Assembly: GCF_029946145.1 (NCBI RefSeq)
Contig: NZ_JAQSDY010000009.1
Location: forward strand, 186,001 to 250,000
DNA length: 64,000 nt
Origin: Brevundimonas sp.
Lineage (GTDB): Bacteria > Pseudomonadota > Alphaproteobacteria > Caulobacterales > Caulobacteraceae
Reading direction: 5' to 3'
Under the pieces are notes generated by a model. It saw nothing but the letters and a program-made list of their open reading frames with translations. It was not told the origin of the DNA and made no database searches. Shown here piece by piece: positions 25,808-34,416 of the stretch (its first letter is position 1; the number at the start of each line of letters is the position of its first letter). A program made the position numbers and the translations under genes.

Positions 25808-26958
25808 TGGCCAATCGACCCAATGTGAAACCGGCGCGGCCATGGTTCTCGTCCGGACCGACCGCGAAGCGGCCGGGGTGGTCGTCCGAGGCGATTCCGC
25901 ATGAGTTGCTGGGTCGGGGCATCCGCGCGCCGGAGGTGGTCGAGCGGTTCGCGCATGGTCTGGGGCTGACGCGTGAATTGCTGCAGGTTCCGGCGGACTG
26001 GGTGCTGGTCTATGTGCCGGGGTCCGACACCGCCGCGGTCGAGGCGGCCATGTGGTCGATGCTGGGCGAACGGCCGGTGCAGGTGTTGGCGTTCGAGAAT
26101 TTCGGCAAGGTCTGGGCGACCGATGCGGTCGACCACCTGAAGCTGGACCCCGAGGTGCTGACGGCGCCATGGGGCGGATGGCCGGATACCTCGAAGGTCG
26201 ATCCGGAGAAGGACCTTGTCTTCCCGTGGAACGGAACGACCTCGGGCGTGTGCGCTCCGAACGGGGATTTTATCGCCGACGACCGCGAAGGGGTGGTGAT
26301 CTGCGACGCCACTTCGGCGGCCTTCGCCATGCCGCTGCCTTGGGGCAAGCTGGATGTCGTGACCTTCAGTTTCCAGAAGGCGCTGGGCGGCGAGGCGGGG
26401 CTCGGGGTGGCGGCGCTGTCGCCGCGCGCGGTTGAGCGACTGGACCGCTATGAACCGCCGCGCAGCGTGCCCAAGGTGCTGCGGCTGCGCGATGCGAACG
26501 GGTTCGACCGACTGCTGGCCTCGGGATCCATGCTGAACACCTTCTCGGTCTGGACGATCGAGGACTGGATCGACGCGGTCGAATGGGGTCTGGCGGCGGG
26601 TGGACTGGATGCTCTGATCGCAAGGACGAACGCCAACGCCGCGGCGCTGGACGCATGGGTGCGACGGACGGACTGGGTCGAATATCTGGCCGCGGATCCC
26701 GCGACGCGGTCGACGACCTCGGTGTGCCTGAAGATCGTGGATGCACGGGTCGCGGCGATGGACGACGACGCGCGCCGGGCCCTGGTCACCCGCATGAAGG
26801 CGCTGGTCGAGGATGCGGGCGCCGCCTTCGACATCGAGAGCCATCGCAACGCGCCGGCAGGGTTGCGAATCTGGTGCGGTTGCACCGTCGATGTAGCGGA
26901 CATCGAGGCGCTGACGCCCTGGCTGGACTGGGCGTTCGAGACCGCATTGGCGGAATAA
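25804..26958 (+). CDS. serC: Phosphoserine aminotransferase (alphaproteobacterial type)
   Basis: A 384-residue class V PLP aminotransferase converting 3-phosphohydroxypyruvate to phosphoserine. NVKPARPWFSSGPTAKRPGW at the N-terminus and FSFQKALGGEAGLGV with PLP-binding Lys192 match the alphaproteobacterial SerC subfamily. FPWNGTTSGVCAPN is the cofactor phosphate region. The start at 25804 gives an ATGA overlap with the DnaJ-like gene; ATG at 25795 is possible. The serA gene often adjacent to this type of serC is absent; purA follows instead. Confidence 0.93.
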   Translation: MMANRPNVKPARPWFSSGPTAKRPGWSSEAIPHELLGRGIRAPEVVERFAHGLGLTRELLQVPADWVLVYVPGSDTAAVEAAMWSMLGERPVQVLAFENFGKVWATDAVDHLKLDPEVLTAPWGGWPDTSKVDPEKDLVFPWNGTTSGVCAPNGDFIADDREGVVICDATSAAFAMPLPWGKLDVVTFSFQKALGGEAGLGVAALSPRAVERLDRYEPPRSVPKVLRLRDANGFDRLLASGSMLNTFSVWTIEDWIDAVEWGLAAGGLDALIARTNANAAALDAWVRRTDWVEYLAADPATRSTTSVCLKIVDARVAAMDDDARRALVTRMKALVEDAGAAFDIESHRNAPAGLRIWCGCTVDVADIEALTPWLDWAFETALAE

Positions 26959-27040
26959 TCGTCCGGCGACGGGACACCTGCCGATTCCCCCGCTATAGGC
27001 TGCGCCCGCATTCCGAAATCCCGGACAGCGGAGAACAGTC

Positions 27041-28336
27041 TTGGCGAACGTCGCGGTGGTCGGCGCCCAATGGGGCGACGAGGGCAAGGGCAAGATCGTC
27101 GACTGGCTGTCGAACCGGGCCGATATGGTCGTCAGGTTCCAGGGCGGGCACAACGCCGGTCACACGCTGGTTGTCGACGGCAAGGTCTACAAACTGGCGC
27201 TGTTGCCCAGCGGCGTGGTGCAGGGCAAGCCCTCCATTATCGGCAATGGCGTGGTGGTCGATCCCTGGCATCTGGTCGGCGAGATCGAGAAGATCGAGGC
27301 CCAGGGTATCCGTATCAGCCCCGATGTGCTGATCGTCGCCGACAATGCCTGCCTGATCCTGCCCATCCATCCGGCGCTGGACGTGGCGCGCGAGGCCGCG
27401 GCGAGCGCGCCGGGCGCGCGGATCGGCACGACGGGGCGCGGCATTGGTCCCGCCTATGAAGACAAGGTCGGGCGGCGGGCGATCCGGGTTTGCGACCTGG
27501 CCAGCGCCGAGGACCTGAAGGTCAAGATCGACCGCTTGCGGGCCCACCACGACCCCCTGAGGGCGGGCCTGGGGCTGGAACCGATCGATCCGGAGGCGCT
27601 GTTGCGCCAACTGCTGGAGATCGCGCCCAGGATCCTCCCCTATGTGCAGCCGGCCTGGCGCGTGCTGGATCAGGCGCGGCGGGACGGCAAGCGAGTGCTG
27701 TTCGAGGGAGCGCAAGGGGCCTTCCTGGACGTGGACCACGGCACCTATCCCTATGTGACCAGTTCCAACACCGTGGCTGGGCAGGCGGCGGCGGGATCGG
27801 GTATCGGGCCGCGCGGCGTCGGCTATGTGCTGGGGATCGTGAAGGCCTATACGACGCGCGTGGGCGAAGGGCCCTTCGCCTGCGAACTGAACGATGAGGT
27901 CGGCCAGCATCTGGCGACGGTCGGGCGTGAGGTCGGGGTGAACACCGGACGGGCGCGGCGGTGCGGATGGTTCGATGCGGTGCTGGTGCGCCAGTCGGTG
28001 GCGATAAACGGCATCGACGGGATCGCGCTGACGAAGCTCGACGTGCTGGACGGATTAGAGACGCTAAAGATCTGCACCGGCTATCGCATCGACGGACAGG
28101 TGCTGGACTATCTGCCCTCAAGTCTAAAGGCCCAGGCCGCGGCCGAGCCGGTGTTCGAGGAACTGGAAGGCTGGAGCGAAAGCACCGCCGGCGCCCGGAG
28201 CTTCCGCGACCTCAACGCGAATGCGATCAAGTATGTCAGGCGGATTGAGGAGCTGATAGGCGCGCCCGTGGCCCTGCTCTCGACAAGCCCGGAGCGCGAC
28301 GACACGATCATGATGCGCGATCCCTTCCGGGGCTGA
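27041..28336 (+). CDS. purA: Adenylosuccinate synthetase
   Basis: A 431-residue enzyme making adenylosuccinate from IMP, aspartate and GTP, the first committed step to [16 protein letters not shown] at residues 11-23 is the GTP P-loop-like signature; [27 protein letters not shown] and [15 protein letters not shown] are also diagnostic. The start is TTG at 27041, with GGAGAA seven bases upstream and no usable ATG nearby; TTG may limit expression. Follows serC by 82 bases. Confidence 0.97.
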   Translation: MANVAVVGAQWGDEGKGKIVDWLSNRADMVVRFQGGHNAGHTLVVDGKVYKLALLPSGVVQGKPSIIGNGVVVDPWHLVGEIEKIEAQGIRISPDVLIVADNACLILPIHPALDVAREAAASAPGARIGTTGRGIGPAYEDKVGRRAIRVCDLASAEDLKVKIDRLRAHHDPLRAGLGLEPIDPEALLRQLLEIAPRILPYVQPAWRVLDQARRDGKRVLFEGAQGAFLDVDHGTYPYVTSSNTVAGQAAAGSGIGPRGVGYVLGIVKAYTTRVGEGPFACELNDEVGQHLATVGREVGVNTGRARRCGWFDAVLVRQSVAINGIDGIALTKLDVLDGLETLKICTGYRIDGQVLDYLPSSLKAQAAAEPVFEELEGWSESTAGARSFRDLNANAIKYVRRIEELIGAPVALLSTSPERDDTIMMRDPFRG

Positions 28337-28361
28337 TCACAGGCTGAGGGCATTCAACCGG

Positions 28362-28383
28362 CCTTAACCGGCTCGCGTTAAGG
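28362..28383. repeat. Inverted repeat CCTTAAC / GTTAAGG
   Basis: Seven-base arms at 28362-28368 and 28377-28383 with an 8-base centre, 15 bases before the pseudo-receiver gene start. Each arm contains TTAAC or GTTAA, which resembles half-sites of CtrA, but the spacing of ten between the TTAA cores differs from the canonical seven. It could be an operator for a dimeric regulator. Confidence 0.5.
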
Positions 28384-28397
28384 ATGATGCCCCCGGT

Positions 28398-29219
28398 ATG
28401 GAGGTGTGCGTCTTGTTTGCTGTTGATCGTCGCGTGCTGGCGAAACTGGCTCCGATGCTGAGGCGGGTTCTGGTCGTCGATCCGAATCCCCATTCCGCCC
28501 GTATGCTGACCGAGATCATCAAGGGACTGGGCGCCGGAGAAATCGTGGTCGAGCCGAACACCGATCGCGCCCTGCGCACCGCGGCTGAGCTGGAACCCGG
28601 CATCATCTTCACCGAACGGACCGGCGACAAGCTGGACGGAGAGGCGTTGGCGCGAAACGTGAGGCGATCGAATCTGGGATGCCGCCGCGTCCCGATCATC
28701 ATGGTGACCGCCGAAGCCACAGCCACCACCATTCTGGGCGCTCGCGACGCAGGCGTGCACGAGTTCCTGCGGAAGCCTTTCACCATCGCCGATCTGTTCA
28801 AGCGCGTCGAAAACGTCGCGCTCAAGCCGCGGGATTGGGTCGAGGCGGTAGGCTATGTCGGGCCGGACCGGCGGCGATTCAATTCCGGCGAGTTCTCCGG
28901 GCCCGGCAAACGCAAGGCCGACAAGCCCGGGACGGGCGCCGAGGCGATCGCTGCGGCCAAGGATCAAGCCATGCGCATTCTCGCGGCGGCGCTTGATCAG
29001 TTCGACAGCGATCCGGCGCAGGCCGTGCGCGCCATCCGGGAGCAGGCCTCCCAGTTGAAGGTGCTGGCCATGAAGGCGTCGGATTCCCGGCTTGTTGTGG
29101 CGGTCGGCGCGCTGGAAGTCACCCTCGCATCCGGACCGGCGACCAAGGAAACCCTGACGGCGCCGATCGGGACGCTGCTGGCCATGTCGCCCGTCGAGCC
29201 GATGAAACGCGCGGGCTAA
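28398..29219 (+). CDS. Pseudo-receiver domain protein
   Basis: A 273-residue protein. An N-terminal receiver fold (residues about 20-140) has LRRVLVVDPNPHSARML (acidic pocket reduced to one Asp) and a strand-3 end reading IIFTERTG, where the phosphoacceptor Asp is expected. HEFLRKPFTIADLFKRV keeps the conserved Lys. A charged linker (YVGPDRRRFNSGEFSGPGKRK) and a helical C-terminal domain follow. Phosphorylation seems unlikely, so it may act by protein contact. An inverted repeat lies just upstream. The exact start is uncertain; in-frame alternatives are a few codons downstream. Confidence 0.8.
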   Translation: MEVCVLFAVDRRVLAKLAPMLRRVLVVDPNPHSARMLTEIIKGLGAGEIVVEPNTDRALRTAAELEPGIIFTERTGDKLDGEALARNVRRSNLGCRRVPIIMVTAEATATTILGARDAGVHEFLRKPFTIADLFKRVENVALKPRDWVEAVGYVGPDRRRFNSGEFSGPGKRKADKPGTGAEAIAAAKDQAMRILAAALDQFDSDPAQAVRAIREQASQLKVLAMKASDSRLVVAVGALEVTLASGPATKETLTAPIGTLLAMSPVEPMKRAG

Positions 29220-29229
29220 CTGGCCGGTT

Positions 29230-30156
29230 CTATCGAAGCAGGCCCGAATACGCTTCCAGGATTCGGGGCCAGACGGCCGAGGTCGGGTCGATCAGTTCGA
29301 AATGTCCCGCGCCCTCCAGCACCACTGACGTCGCGGGGTCGCCCGCCGATGCAGCGGCCGCTGCGTAAGCCTGCCCGAATCTCGGCGGTACGATGTGATC
29401 AAGCGCGCCCGACACCACCACCTGCCGGTCGCCGAGCGGCAGCAGCGAAGGCGGCGAGGTGTCGGCGAAGACCTCGCGGCCGTTCGTCTCCTGAACGCCG
29501 ACCAGACTGTCTATGGTCGGCGGACCTCCGCAAGCGTCGGGTCCTGTCTCGCGATAGGCCCGTAGATCCGCGATGGCGGCCAGAGATACGACGCCGCGCA
29601 CCGGCAGGGGATCGGCAACGCGCGATGGGCTGGACTCCGGGAGACGGTCGCGGGCTGCGGCCCATATAGCCAGATGGCCGCCGGCCGAATGGCCGGAAAC
29701 CGCGACCCTGCGCAGATCCAGTCCGTATTTCGGCGCCAGCACGCGCAGGTAGTCGAGGCCCGCGGCGACGTCCTGGAATGTCCCCGGATAACCCCCGCCG
29801 GAGTGGCCGATGCGGCGATACTCAAGGTTCCACACCGCGTAACCCCGGTCCCGCAGGTCGGCGGCCATATGGTCCATCAGCTCCGTGCCCGGCAGGTCGG
29901 CGCGCCAGCAGCCGCCGTGGATCAGGACGATGACCGGGTGGCGGCGGCCGCTTTTCGGAACCCACAACTCCCCGAACTGAAGCGGGTCCGCGCCATAGGC
30001 GATGCGGCGGTCCCCACTCTGGCGGGGCTGGTTCAGAAGCTGACCGAACGTGATGGGCGTTCGGGTCTCGACCGGATCGACAGGCGCGGGCGACGACATG
30101 CAGGCGGCGACGGATATCGATGCCGCCAAGGCGGCCAGGGGCGGGCGCATTCGCAT
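29230..30156 (-). CDS. Probable kynurenine formamidase-type alpha/beta hydrolase, predicted lipoprotein
   Basis: About 308 residues. VLIHGGCWRADLPG is the HGGxW oxyanion motif of the arylformamidase/hormone-sensitive lipase group; GHSAGGHLA carries the nucleophile Ser; GALDHIVPP and GAGHFELI supply Asp and His. It is divergent from kynU with 82 bases between starts, which suggests it hydrolyses N-formylkynurenine. That is inference from context. The leader MRMRPPLAALAASISVAAC ends in a lipobox, so the protein may be outside the cytoplasm, which would be odd for this step. A start at 30150 is an alternative. Confidence 0.7.
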   Translation of the reverse strand: MRMRPPLAALAASISVAACMSSPAPVDPVETRTPITFGQLLNQPRQSGDRRIAYGADPLQFGELWVPKSGRRHPVIVLIHGGCWRADLPGTELMDHMAADLRDRGYAVWNLEYRRIGHSGGGYPGTFQDVAAGLDYLRVLAPKYGLDLRRVAVSGHSAGGHLAIWAAARDRLPESSPSRVADPLPVRGVVSLAAIADLRAYRETGPDACGGPPTIDSLVGVQETNGREVFADTSPPSLLPLGDRQVVVSGALDHIVPPRFGQAYAAAAASAGDPATSVVLEGAGHFELIDPTSAVWPRILEAYSGLLR

Positions 30157-30238
30157 CGGTCCTGTCGAAGTCGCCGTTTCACCGGCGCGGCGGCTCACTG
30201 TAGAGAGCGATGGCCGTCCGGCAACCGGAGCCTCGAGA

Positions 30239-31474
30239 ATGACGACCCGCCAGACCTGTCTCGATCAGGACGTCGCTGATCCCTTGGGTGAGGTTCGCGA
30301 CCGGTTCAGCCTGCCGGAGGAGGTCATCTATCTGGATGGAAATTCTCTGGGTGCCCTGACGCACGCGGCGGCGGCGCGGGTGCGGGAGGCGACCGAGCAG
30401 CAGTGGGGCCGGGATCTGATTTCCAGCTGGAACCGCCACGGCTGGATCGCCCTGCCGCAGCAGACAGGCCGCAAGATCGCCCGGCTGATCGGCGCGGGAG
30501 CCGACGAGGTGACGGCTGCGGATTCGGTGTCCGTGAACCTGTTCAAACTCGCCGCGGCGGCCGTGCGGGCGCGGGGATCGGAGCGACGAGCCGTCATTAT
30601 CGAGCGAGGTGACTTTCCGACTGATCTCTACATCCTGCAGGGACTGGCGGAGGCGATGCCGGAGATCGACCTCAGGGTCGTCGAGCCCGGCGGTGTCGAG
30701 GCGGCTCTGGACAATCGGGCGGCCGTGGTCCTGCTGAGCCACGTCCACTATCGCAGCGGAGCCGTGCGAGACATGGCGGCGCTGAGCGCGGCGGTGCAGG
30801 CGGCCGGAGCCTTCAGTCTGTGGGATCTCAGTCATAGCGCCGGGGTGCTGGACGTTGATCTGAACCGTGACGGCGCCGATCTGGCGGCGGGCTGTGGTTA
30901 CAAGTATCTGAACGGTGGCCCGGGCGCCCCTGCGTACCTGTTCGTGGCGAAGCGGCATCAGGCGGCGTTGCGCAATCCGTTGTCCGGCTGGATGGGTCAC
31001 GCCCGGCCGTTCGATTTCATCGACGACTATGAGCCCGCCGCCGGGATCGGCCGCTGGCTGTGCGGCACCCCGCCGATCCTGAGTCTGACGGCGCTGGACG
31101 CCGCCCTGGACGCCTTCGACGGGGTGGACATGGCGCAGACCCGGATCAAGGCCGGTGCGCTGGGCGACCTGTTTATCGAACGGGTCGAGGCGCGATGTGC
31201 AGCACAGGGGCTGACGTTGGTCGGGCCGCGCGCTGCCGCGATGCGTGGCGGTCAGGTTTCTTTCGCGCATCCAGACGGCTGGGCGATCATGCAAAATCTG
31301 ATCGCCCGCGGCGTGATCGGGGACTTCCGCCGGCCGGACGTCATCCGCTTCGGCTTCGCGCCGCTTTACGTGCGCCACGTCGATGTGTGGGATGCGGTCG
31401 AGGTGCTGGGAGACATTCTCGACAGCGAGAGCTGGCGGGACGAACGGTTTCAGGCCGTTTCAGCAGTGACCTGA
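30239..31474 (+). CDS. kynU: Kynureninase
   Basis: A 411-residue PLP enzyme cleaving kynurenine to anthranilate and alanine. YLDGNSLGAL, WIALPQQTGRKIARLIGA, WDLSHSAGVLDVDL and the PLP-binding GYKYLNGGPGAPAYLFV with Lys222 are all intact; GWMGHARPFDF and LCGTPPILSL complete the signature. The start at 30239 was chosen because the family sequence begins within 25 residues; the frame is open to 30050. A hairpin follows at 31476. No tryptophan dioxygenase gene is seen nearby. Confidence 0.95.
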   Translation: MTTRQTCLDQDVADPLGEVRDRFSLPEEVIYLDGNSLGALTHAAAARVREATEQQWGRDLISSWNRHGWIALPQQTGRKIARLIGAGADEVTAADSVSVNLFKLAAAAVRARGSERRAVIIERGDFPTDLYILQGLAEAMPEIDLRVVEPGGVEAALDNRAAVVLLSHVHYRSGAVRDMAALSAAVQAAGAFSLWDLSHSAGVLDVDLNRDGADLAAGCGYKYLNGGPGAPAYLFVAKRHQAALRNPLSGWMGHARPFDFIDDYEPAAGIGRWLCGTPPILSLTALDAALDAFDGVDMAQTRIKAGALGDLFIERVEARCAAQGLTLVGPRAAAMRGGQVSFAHPDGWAIMQNLIARGVIGDFRRPDVIRFGFAPLYVRHVDVWDAVEVLGDILDSESWRDERFQAVSAVT

Positions 31475-31475
31475 G

Positions 31476-31500
31476 TCCCTCCCCGCGGTGCGGGGAGGGA
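31476..31500. terminator. Perfect 11-base hairpin between kynU and rpoH
   Basis: Arms TCCCTCCCCGC and GCGGGGAGGGA around GGT, starting one base after the kynU stop and ending 7 bases before the end of the convergent rpoH gene. It could serve as a shared 3' end for both. Only a short T run follows (GATTTC). The arms resemble the hairpin at 2248-2268, so it may be a dispersed palindromic repeat recruited as terminator. Confidence 0.6.
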
Positions 31501-31507
31501 GATTTCA

Positions 31508-32395
31508 TCAGGCGTCGACCAGGTTCCGCTCGTCGGCCGCGGCGCGCATGGCCTTCTGCAGCTTTTCAAAGGCCCGGACCTCGATCTGACGGACGCGCTC
31601 GCGGGACACGCCATATTGGCCGGCCAGTTCTTCCAGCGTCACCGGATCGTCCTTCAGGCGGCGCTCGGTCAGGATGTGCTTCTCGCGGTCGGTCAGCTCC
31701 TGCATCGCTTCCTCGAGCAGACCCATGCGGATTGACTTTTCCTCGCTTTCGGCGAGGGCGGTTTCCTGGGACACTGCGGTGTCGTCGGCCAGCCAGTCCT
31801 GCCATTCGCTCTCGCCGTCCGAACGGATCGGGGCGTTCAGCGAGGAATCGCCGCCGAGGCGACGGTTCATGTTGGTGACCTCTTCCTCGGACACGCCCAG
31901 TTTGGTGGCGATGGCCGACAGATGTTCGGGGTGCAGGTCGCCTTCCTCGAAGGCCGAGATCTGGCTCTTGGCCTTGCGCAGGTTGAAGAACAGCTTCTTC
32001 TGCGCGGCGGTGGTGCCCATCTTCACGAGCGACCAGCTGCGCAGGATGTATTCCTGGATCGAGGCGCGGATCCACCACATGGCGTAGGTGGCGAGGCGGA
32101 AGCCCTTGTCGGGATCGAATTTCTTGACGGCCTGCATCAGGCCGACATTGCCCTCGGAGATCACCTCGCCGATCGGCAGGCCGTAGCCGCGATAGCCCAT
32201 GGCGATCTTGGCCACGAGGCGCAGGTGAGAGGTCACGAGGCGGTGGGCGGCCTCGGGGTCCTGGTGCTCGGTCCAGCGCTTGGCGAGCATGAACTCCTCG
32301 TCCTTGGCCAGCATCGGAAATTTGCGAATTTCCGTCAGGTACCGCGAAAGCCCCTGTTCAGGCGACATCACCGCGAGTGATCTAGCTACAGCCAT
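31508..32395 (-). CDS. rpoH: Heat-shock sigma factor RpoH (sigma-32)
   Basis: A 295-residue sigma-70-family factor. Region 2 contains AHRLVTSHLRLVAKIAMGYRGYG and FRLATYAMWWIRASIQEYILRSWSLVKMGTTAAQKKLFFNLR; the QKKLFFNL stretch is the RpoH box. Region 4 has LTDREKHILTERRLKDDPVTLEELA and the HTH YGVSRERVRQIEVRAFEKL. The start at 32395 has GGAGGGACC upstream; the longer frame to 32470 lacks support. It directs RNA polymerase to chaperone and protease genes on heat stress; it is essential or near-essential in Caulobacter. Confidence 0.97.
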   Translation of the reverse strand: MAVARSLAVMSPEQGLSRYLTEIRKFPMLAKDEEFMLAKRWTEHQDPEAAHRLVTSHLRLVAKIAMGYRGYGLPIGEVISEGNVGLMQAVKKFDPDKGFRLATYAMWWIRASIQEYILRSWSLVKMGTTAAQKKLFFNLRKAKSQISAFEEGDLHPEHLSAIATKLGVSEEEVTNMNRRLGGDSSLNAPIRSDGESEWQDWLADDTAVSQETALAESEEKSIRMGLLEEAMQELTDREKHILTERRLKDDPVTLEELAGQYGVSRERVRQIEVRAFEKLQKAMRAAADERNLVDA

Positions 32396-32566
32396 ATGGT
32401 CCCTCCGACCGTCAAAGAGCGGGTTCTTCGGAAGCGGCCACCCGATGTGCGCCGTCGCCTCACCCCTCAACCGATGAAATAGGGTCGGGTTTCCGCACTT
32501 GTCAGTGGCGGATGGTCACACGAAAGCGAGACCGTTGCCCCGGCGCCACGGCACCGATCGACGGAT

Positions 32567-32595
32567 CGTATAACAGAGGGTCCGTCCTTAATCAA
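32567..32595 (-). promoter_or_regulatory. Sigma-70-type promoter of rpoH
   Basis: On the minus strand TTGATT, a 17-base spacer and TATACG form a near-consensus housekeeping promoter about 165 bases before the rpoH start, implying a long leader. Closer to the gene, CTGACAA with CCCTATTT about 14 bases later faintly resembles a sigma-32 promoter, in line with known self-activation of rpoH in Caulobacter; this second one is weak. Confidence 0.6.
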
Positions 32596-32601
32596 GACTG
32601 A

Positions 32602-33630
32602 CTAGAGGGTGGCGAGGATTTCTTCCAGCACCCGCATGTCGTCGGGCGGTTGTGTCTCGAACCGAAGCGTCTCGCCTGTGACCGGGTGGACGAAGCCGAG
32701 GATGGCGGCGTGGAGCGCCTGACGGGTCAGGCCGGCCTCGGCGATGGCGGCCCGGACGGGGTTGGAGGGGCTGCCCGAGCCATAGACGGGGTCGCCAAGG
32801 AGCGGCGCGCCCCTGGAGGCCATATGCACGCGGATCTGGTGGGTGCGGCCAGTGTGCAGGGTGCAGGCGATGCGGGCGGCCATGGGCGGAGCCCCGGGCC
32901 TGGATCCCTTCTGGGCGGACGCGCCGAAAACCCGTTCGACCACATAGTCGGTGATGGCTTCGCGGCCGCCGTTGCTGAGCACCGCCATCTTCTTGCGATC
33001 GCCGGTCGAGCGGCCGATGTTGGAGACGATGCGCCCATGGGCGGGCTGGAGCGCGCCCCGGGTCAGGGCGATATAGGTGCGTTCAATGTCATGGGCGGCG
33101 AACAGGGCGGAAAGGCCCGCGTGAGCCGCGTCGGACTTGGCCGCGACCATCACGCCGGAGGTATGTTTGTCCAGGCGGTGCACGATACCGGGGCGCGCCA
33201 CCCCGCCGATGCCGGACAGGGACGTCGCGCAGTGGTGCAGCAGGGCGTTGACCAGGGTGCCGGTCTCGCTGCCGGGCGCCGGATGGACCGCCATGCCGGC
33301 CGCCTTGTCGACGACAACCAGGTGAGCGTCCTCGTAGAGCACCGTCAGGGGAATCGCTTCGGCTTGCGGAATGGCTGAGACGACGGCGGGCAAGGCGACG
33401 GCGTAAAGGCCCGGCTGGGCCTTGCCGGAGGCCACGGATACGGGCTCGCCGTCGCGGGTGACGACGCCTTCGGCCAGCAGAGCCTGCAGTCGGGCCCGCG
33501 ACAATGTGGGGAAGATGTCGGTCAAGGCCTTGTCGAGACGGACCCCGCCCGTCTCGAGGCGCGCCTCCAGGATGACGGCGCCGTCCTCATCGGCGAGGAG
33601 GTCTTCAGGCAGGACAGGTTCGTCGGACAA
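32602..33630 (-). CDS. rluD: RluD-family 23S rRNA pseudouridine synthase
   Basis: A 342-residue enzyme. An N-terminal S4 RNA-binding domain (VRLDKALTDIFPTLSRARLQALLAEG, residues about 30-55) is followed by the synthase domain. The catalytic motif GIVHRLDKHTSGVMV has Asp154; THQIRVHMA and PLLGDPVYG are conserved. The start is proposed as TTG at 33630 because GGAG lies six bases upstream and the length then fits the family; the open frame to 33936 is antisense to the DUF2799 gene. RluD versus RluC specificity is inferred from the S4 domain and length. Confidence 0.9.
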   Translation of the reverse strand: MSDEPVLPEDLLADEDGAVILEARLETGGVRLDKALTDIFPTLSRARLQALLAEGVVTRDGEPVSVASGKAQPGLYAVALPAVVSAIPQAEAIPLTVLYEDAHLVVVDKAAGMAVHPAPGSETGTLVNALLHHCATSLSGIGGVARPGIVHRLDKHTSGVMVAAKSDAAHAGLSALFAAHDIERTYIALTRGALQPAHGRIVSNIGRSTGDRKKMAVLSNGGREAITDYVVERVFGASAQKGSRPGAPPMAARIACTLHTGRTHQIRVHMASRGAPLLGDPVYGSGSPSNPVRAAIAEAGLTRQALHAAILGFVHPVTGETLRFETQPPDDMRVLEEILATL

Positions 33631-33756
33631 GGGCGGCTCCGCCGCGCGGCGAGCGGTTGCTGATCTAGCACGGCGGGCAGCCCGAAATACAAGGCGCGCT
33701 TGGCGGTCCTGCGGTTCTGGGTCATGGTTAAGCTTGGCTTTAGGGAGGGGAAGGTC

Positions 33757-34395
33757 ATGCGATCGTGGATTCTCGCGGCTGCCGCCGGCGGCGCGGTCAT
33801 GGTTCTGGGCAGTTGCGCGACGATGAGCGCGGAGCAGTGCATGGCGGGGGACTGGTCCGGACAGGGCTTTGCGGACGGAGCGGCGGGCCTGACCATGAGC
33901 CGGCTCAACGACCATGCCGAAGCCTGCGCCAAGCACGGGATCACGCCCGACGCCGCCGTCTATGGCGCGGGACGCGAGCAGGGCCTCATCCAGTATTGCA
34001 GGCCGGACCGCGGGTTCCGGGAGGGGCGCGCGGGTTCAGGCTACGGCGGGGTCTGCCCGTCGTATCTGGAGGCGGATTTCCTTCCGGCCTACCGCGACGG
34101 CCAGATCGTTCACCAGGTTGAGCAGGCCCTGGTCAACGCTCGCGGCCAGGTGGACTCGCTGGGAAACCGGCTGGAGGAATTGGACGACAAGATCACCGCC
34201 AAACAGGCCGAGGCCCGGGCCGAGGGTCTCACCGACGAACAGCGCGAGACGATCCGGAACCGCATTCAGGAGATCCGGCGTGAACGCGCGGACACCGAGC
34301 GGGACTGGCGTCGGGCGCAGGACGCGATCGATGACGCCGAACGCGACGTGCGGGACGTGCGCTGGCGGTTCCAGAGTCAATACGGCGGCTGGTGA
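33757..34395 (+). CDS. DUF2799 lipoprotein with C-terminal coiled coil
   Basis: A 212-residue protein. The leader MRSWILAAAAGGAVMVLGSC ends in a lipobox. The DUF2799 part (about residues 20-110) contains CMAGDWSGQGFADG, HAEACAKHGITPD, YGAGREQGLIQYC and GVCP, with conserved Cys residues. A long charged coiled coil follows (about 120-205). It is probably anchored in the envelope. The function is unknown. The start at 33757 has AGGGAGGGG upstream. Divergent from the pseudouridine synthase. Confidence 0.8.
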   Translation: MRSWILAAAAGGAVMVLGSCATMSAEQCMAGDWSGQGFADGAAGLTMSRLNDHAEACAKHGITPDAAVYGAGREQGLIQYCRPDRGFREGRAGSGYGGVCPSYLEADFLPAYRDGQIVHQVEQALVNARGQVDSLGNRLEELDDKITAKQAEARAEGLTDEQRETIRNRIQEIRRERADTERDWRRAQDAIDDAERDVRDVRWRFQSQYGGW

Positions 34396-34416
34396 ACGCC
34401 GCCCCCGCCTGAGCGG

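Noticed and set aside
30050..30239. Longer kynU starting at 30050
   Set aside because: The extra 63 codons overlap the divergent hydrolase gene and do not resemble kynureninase.
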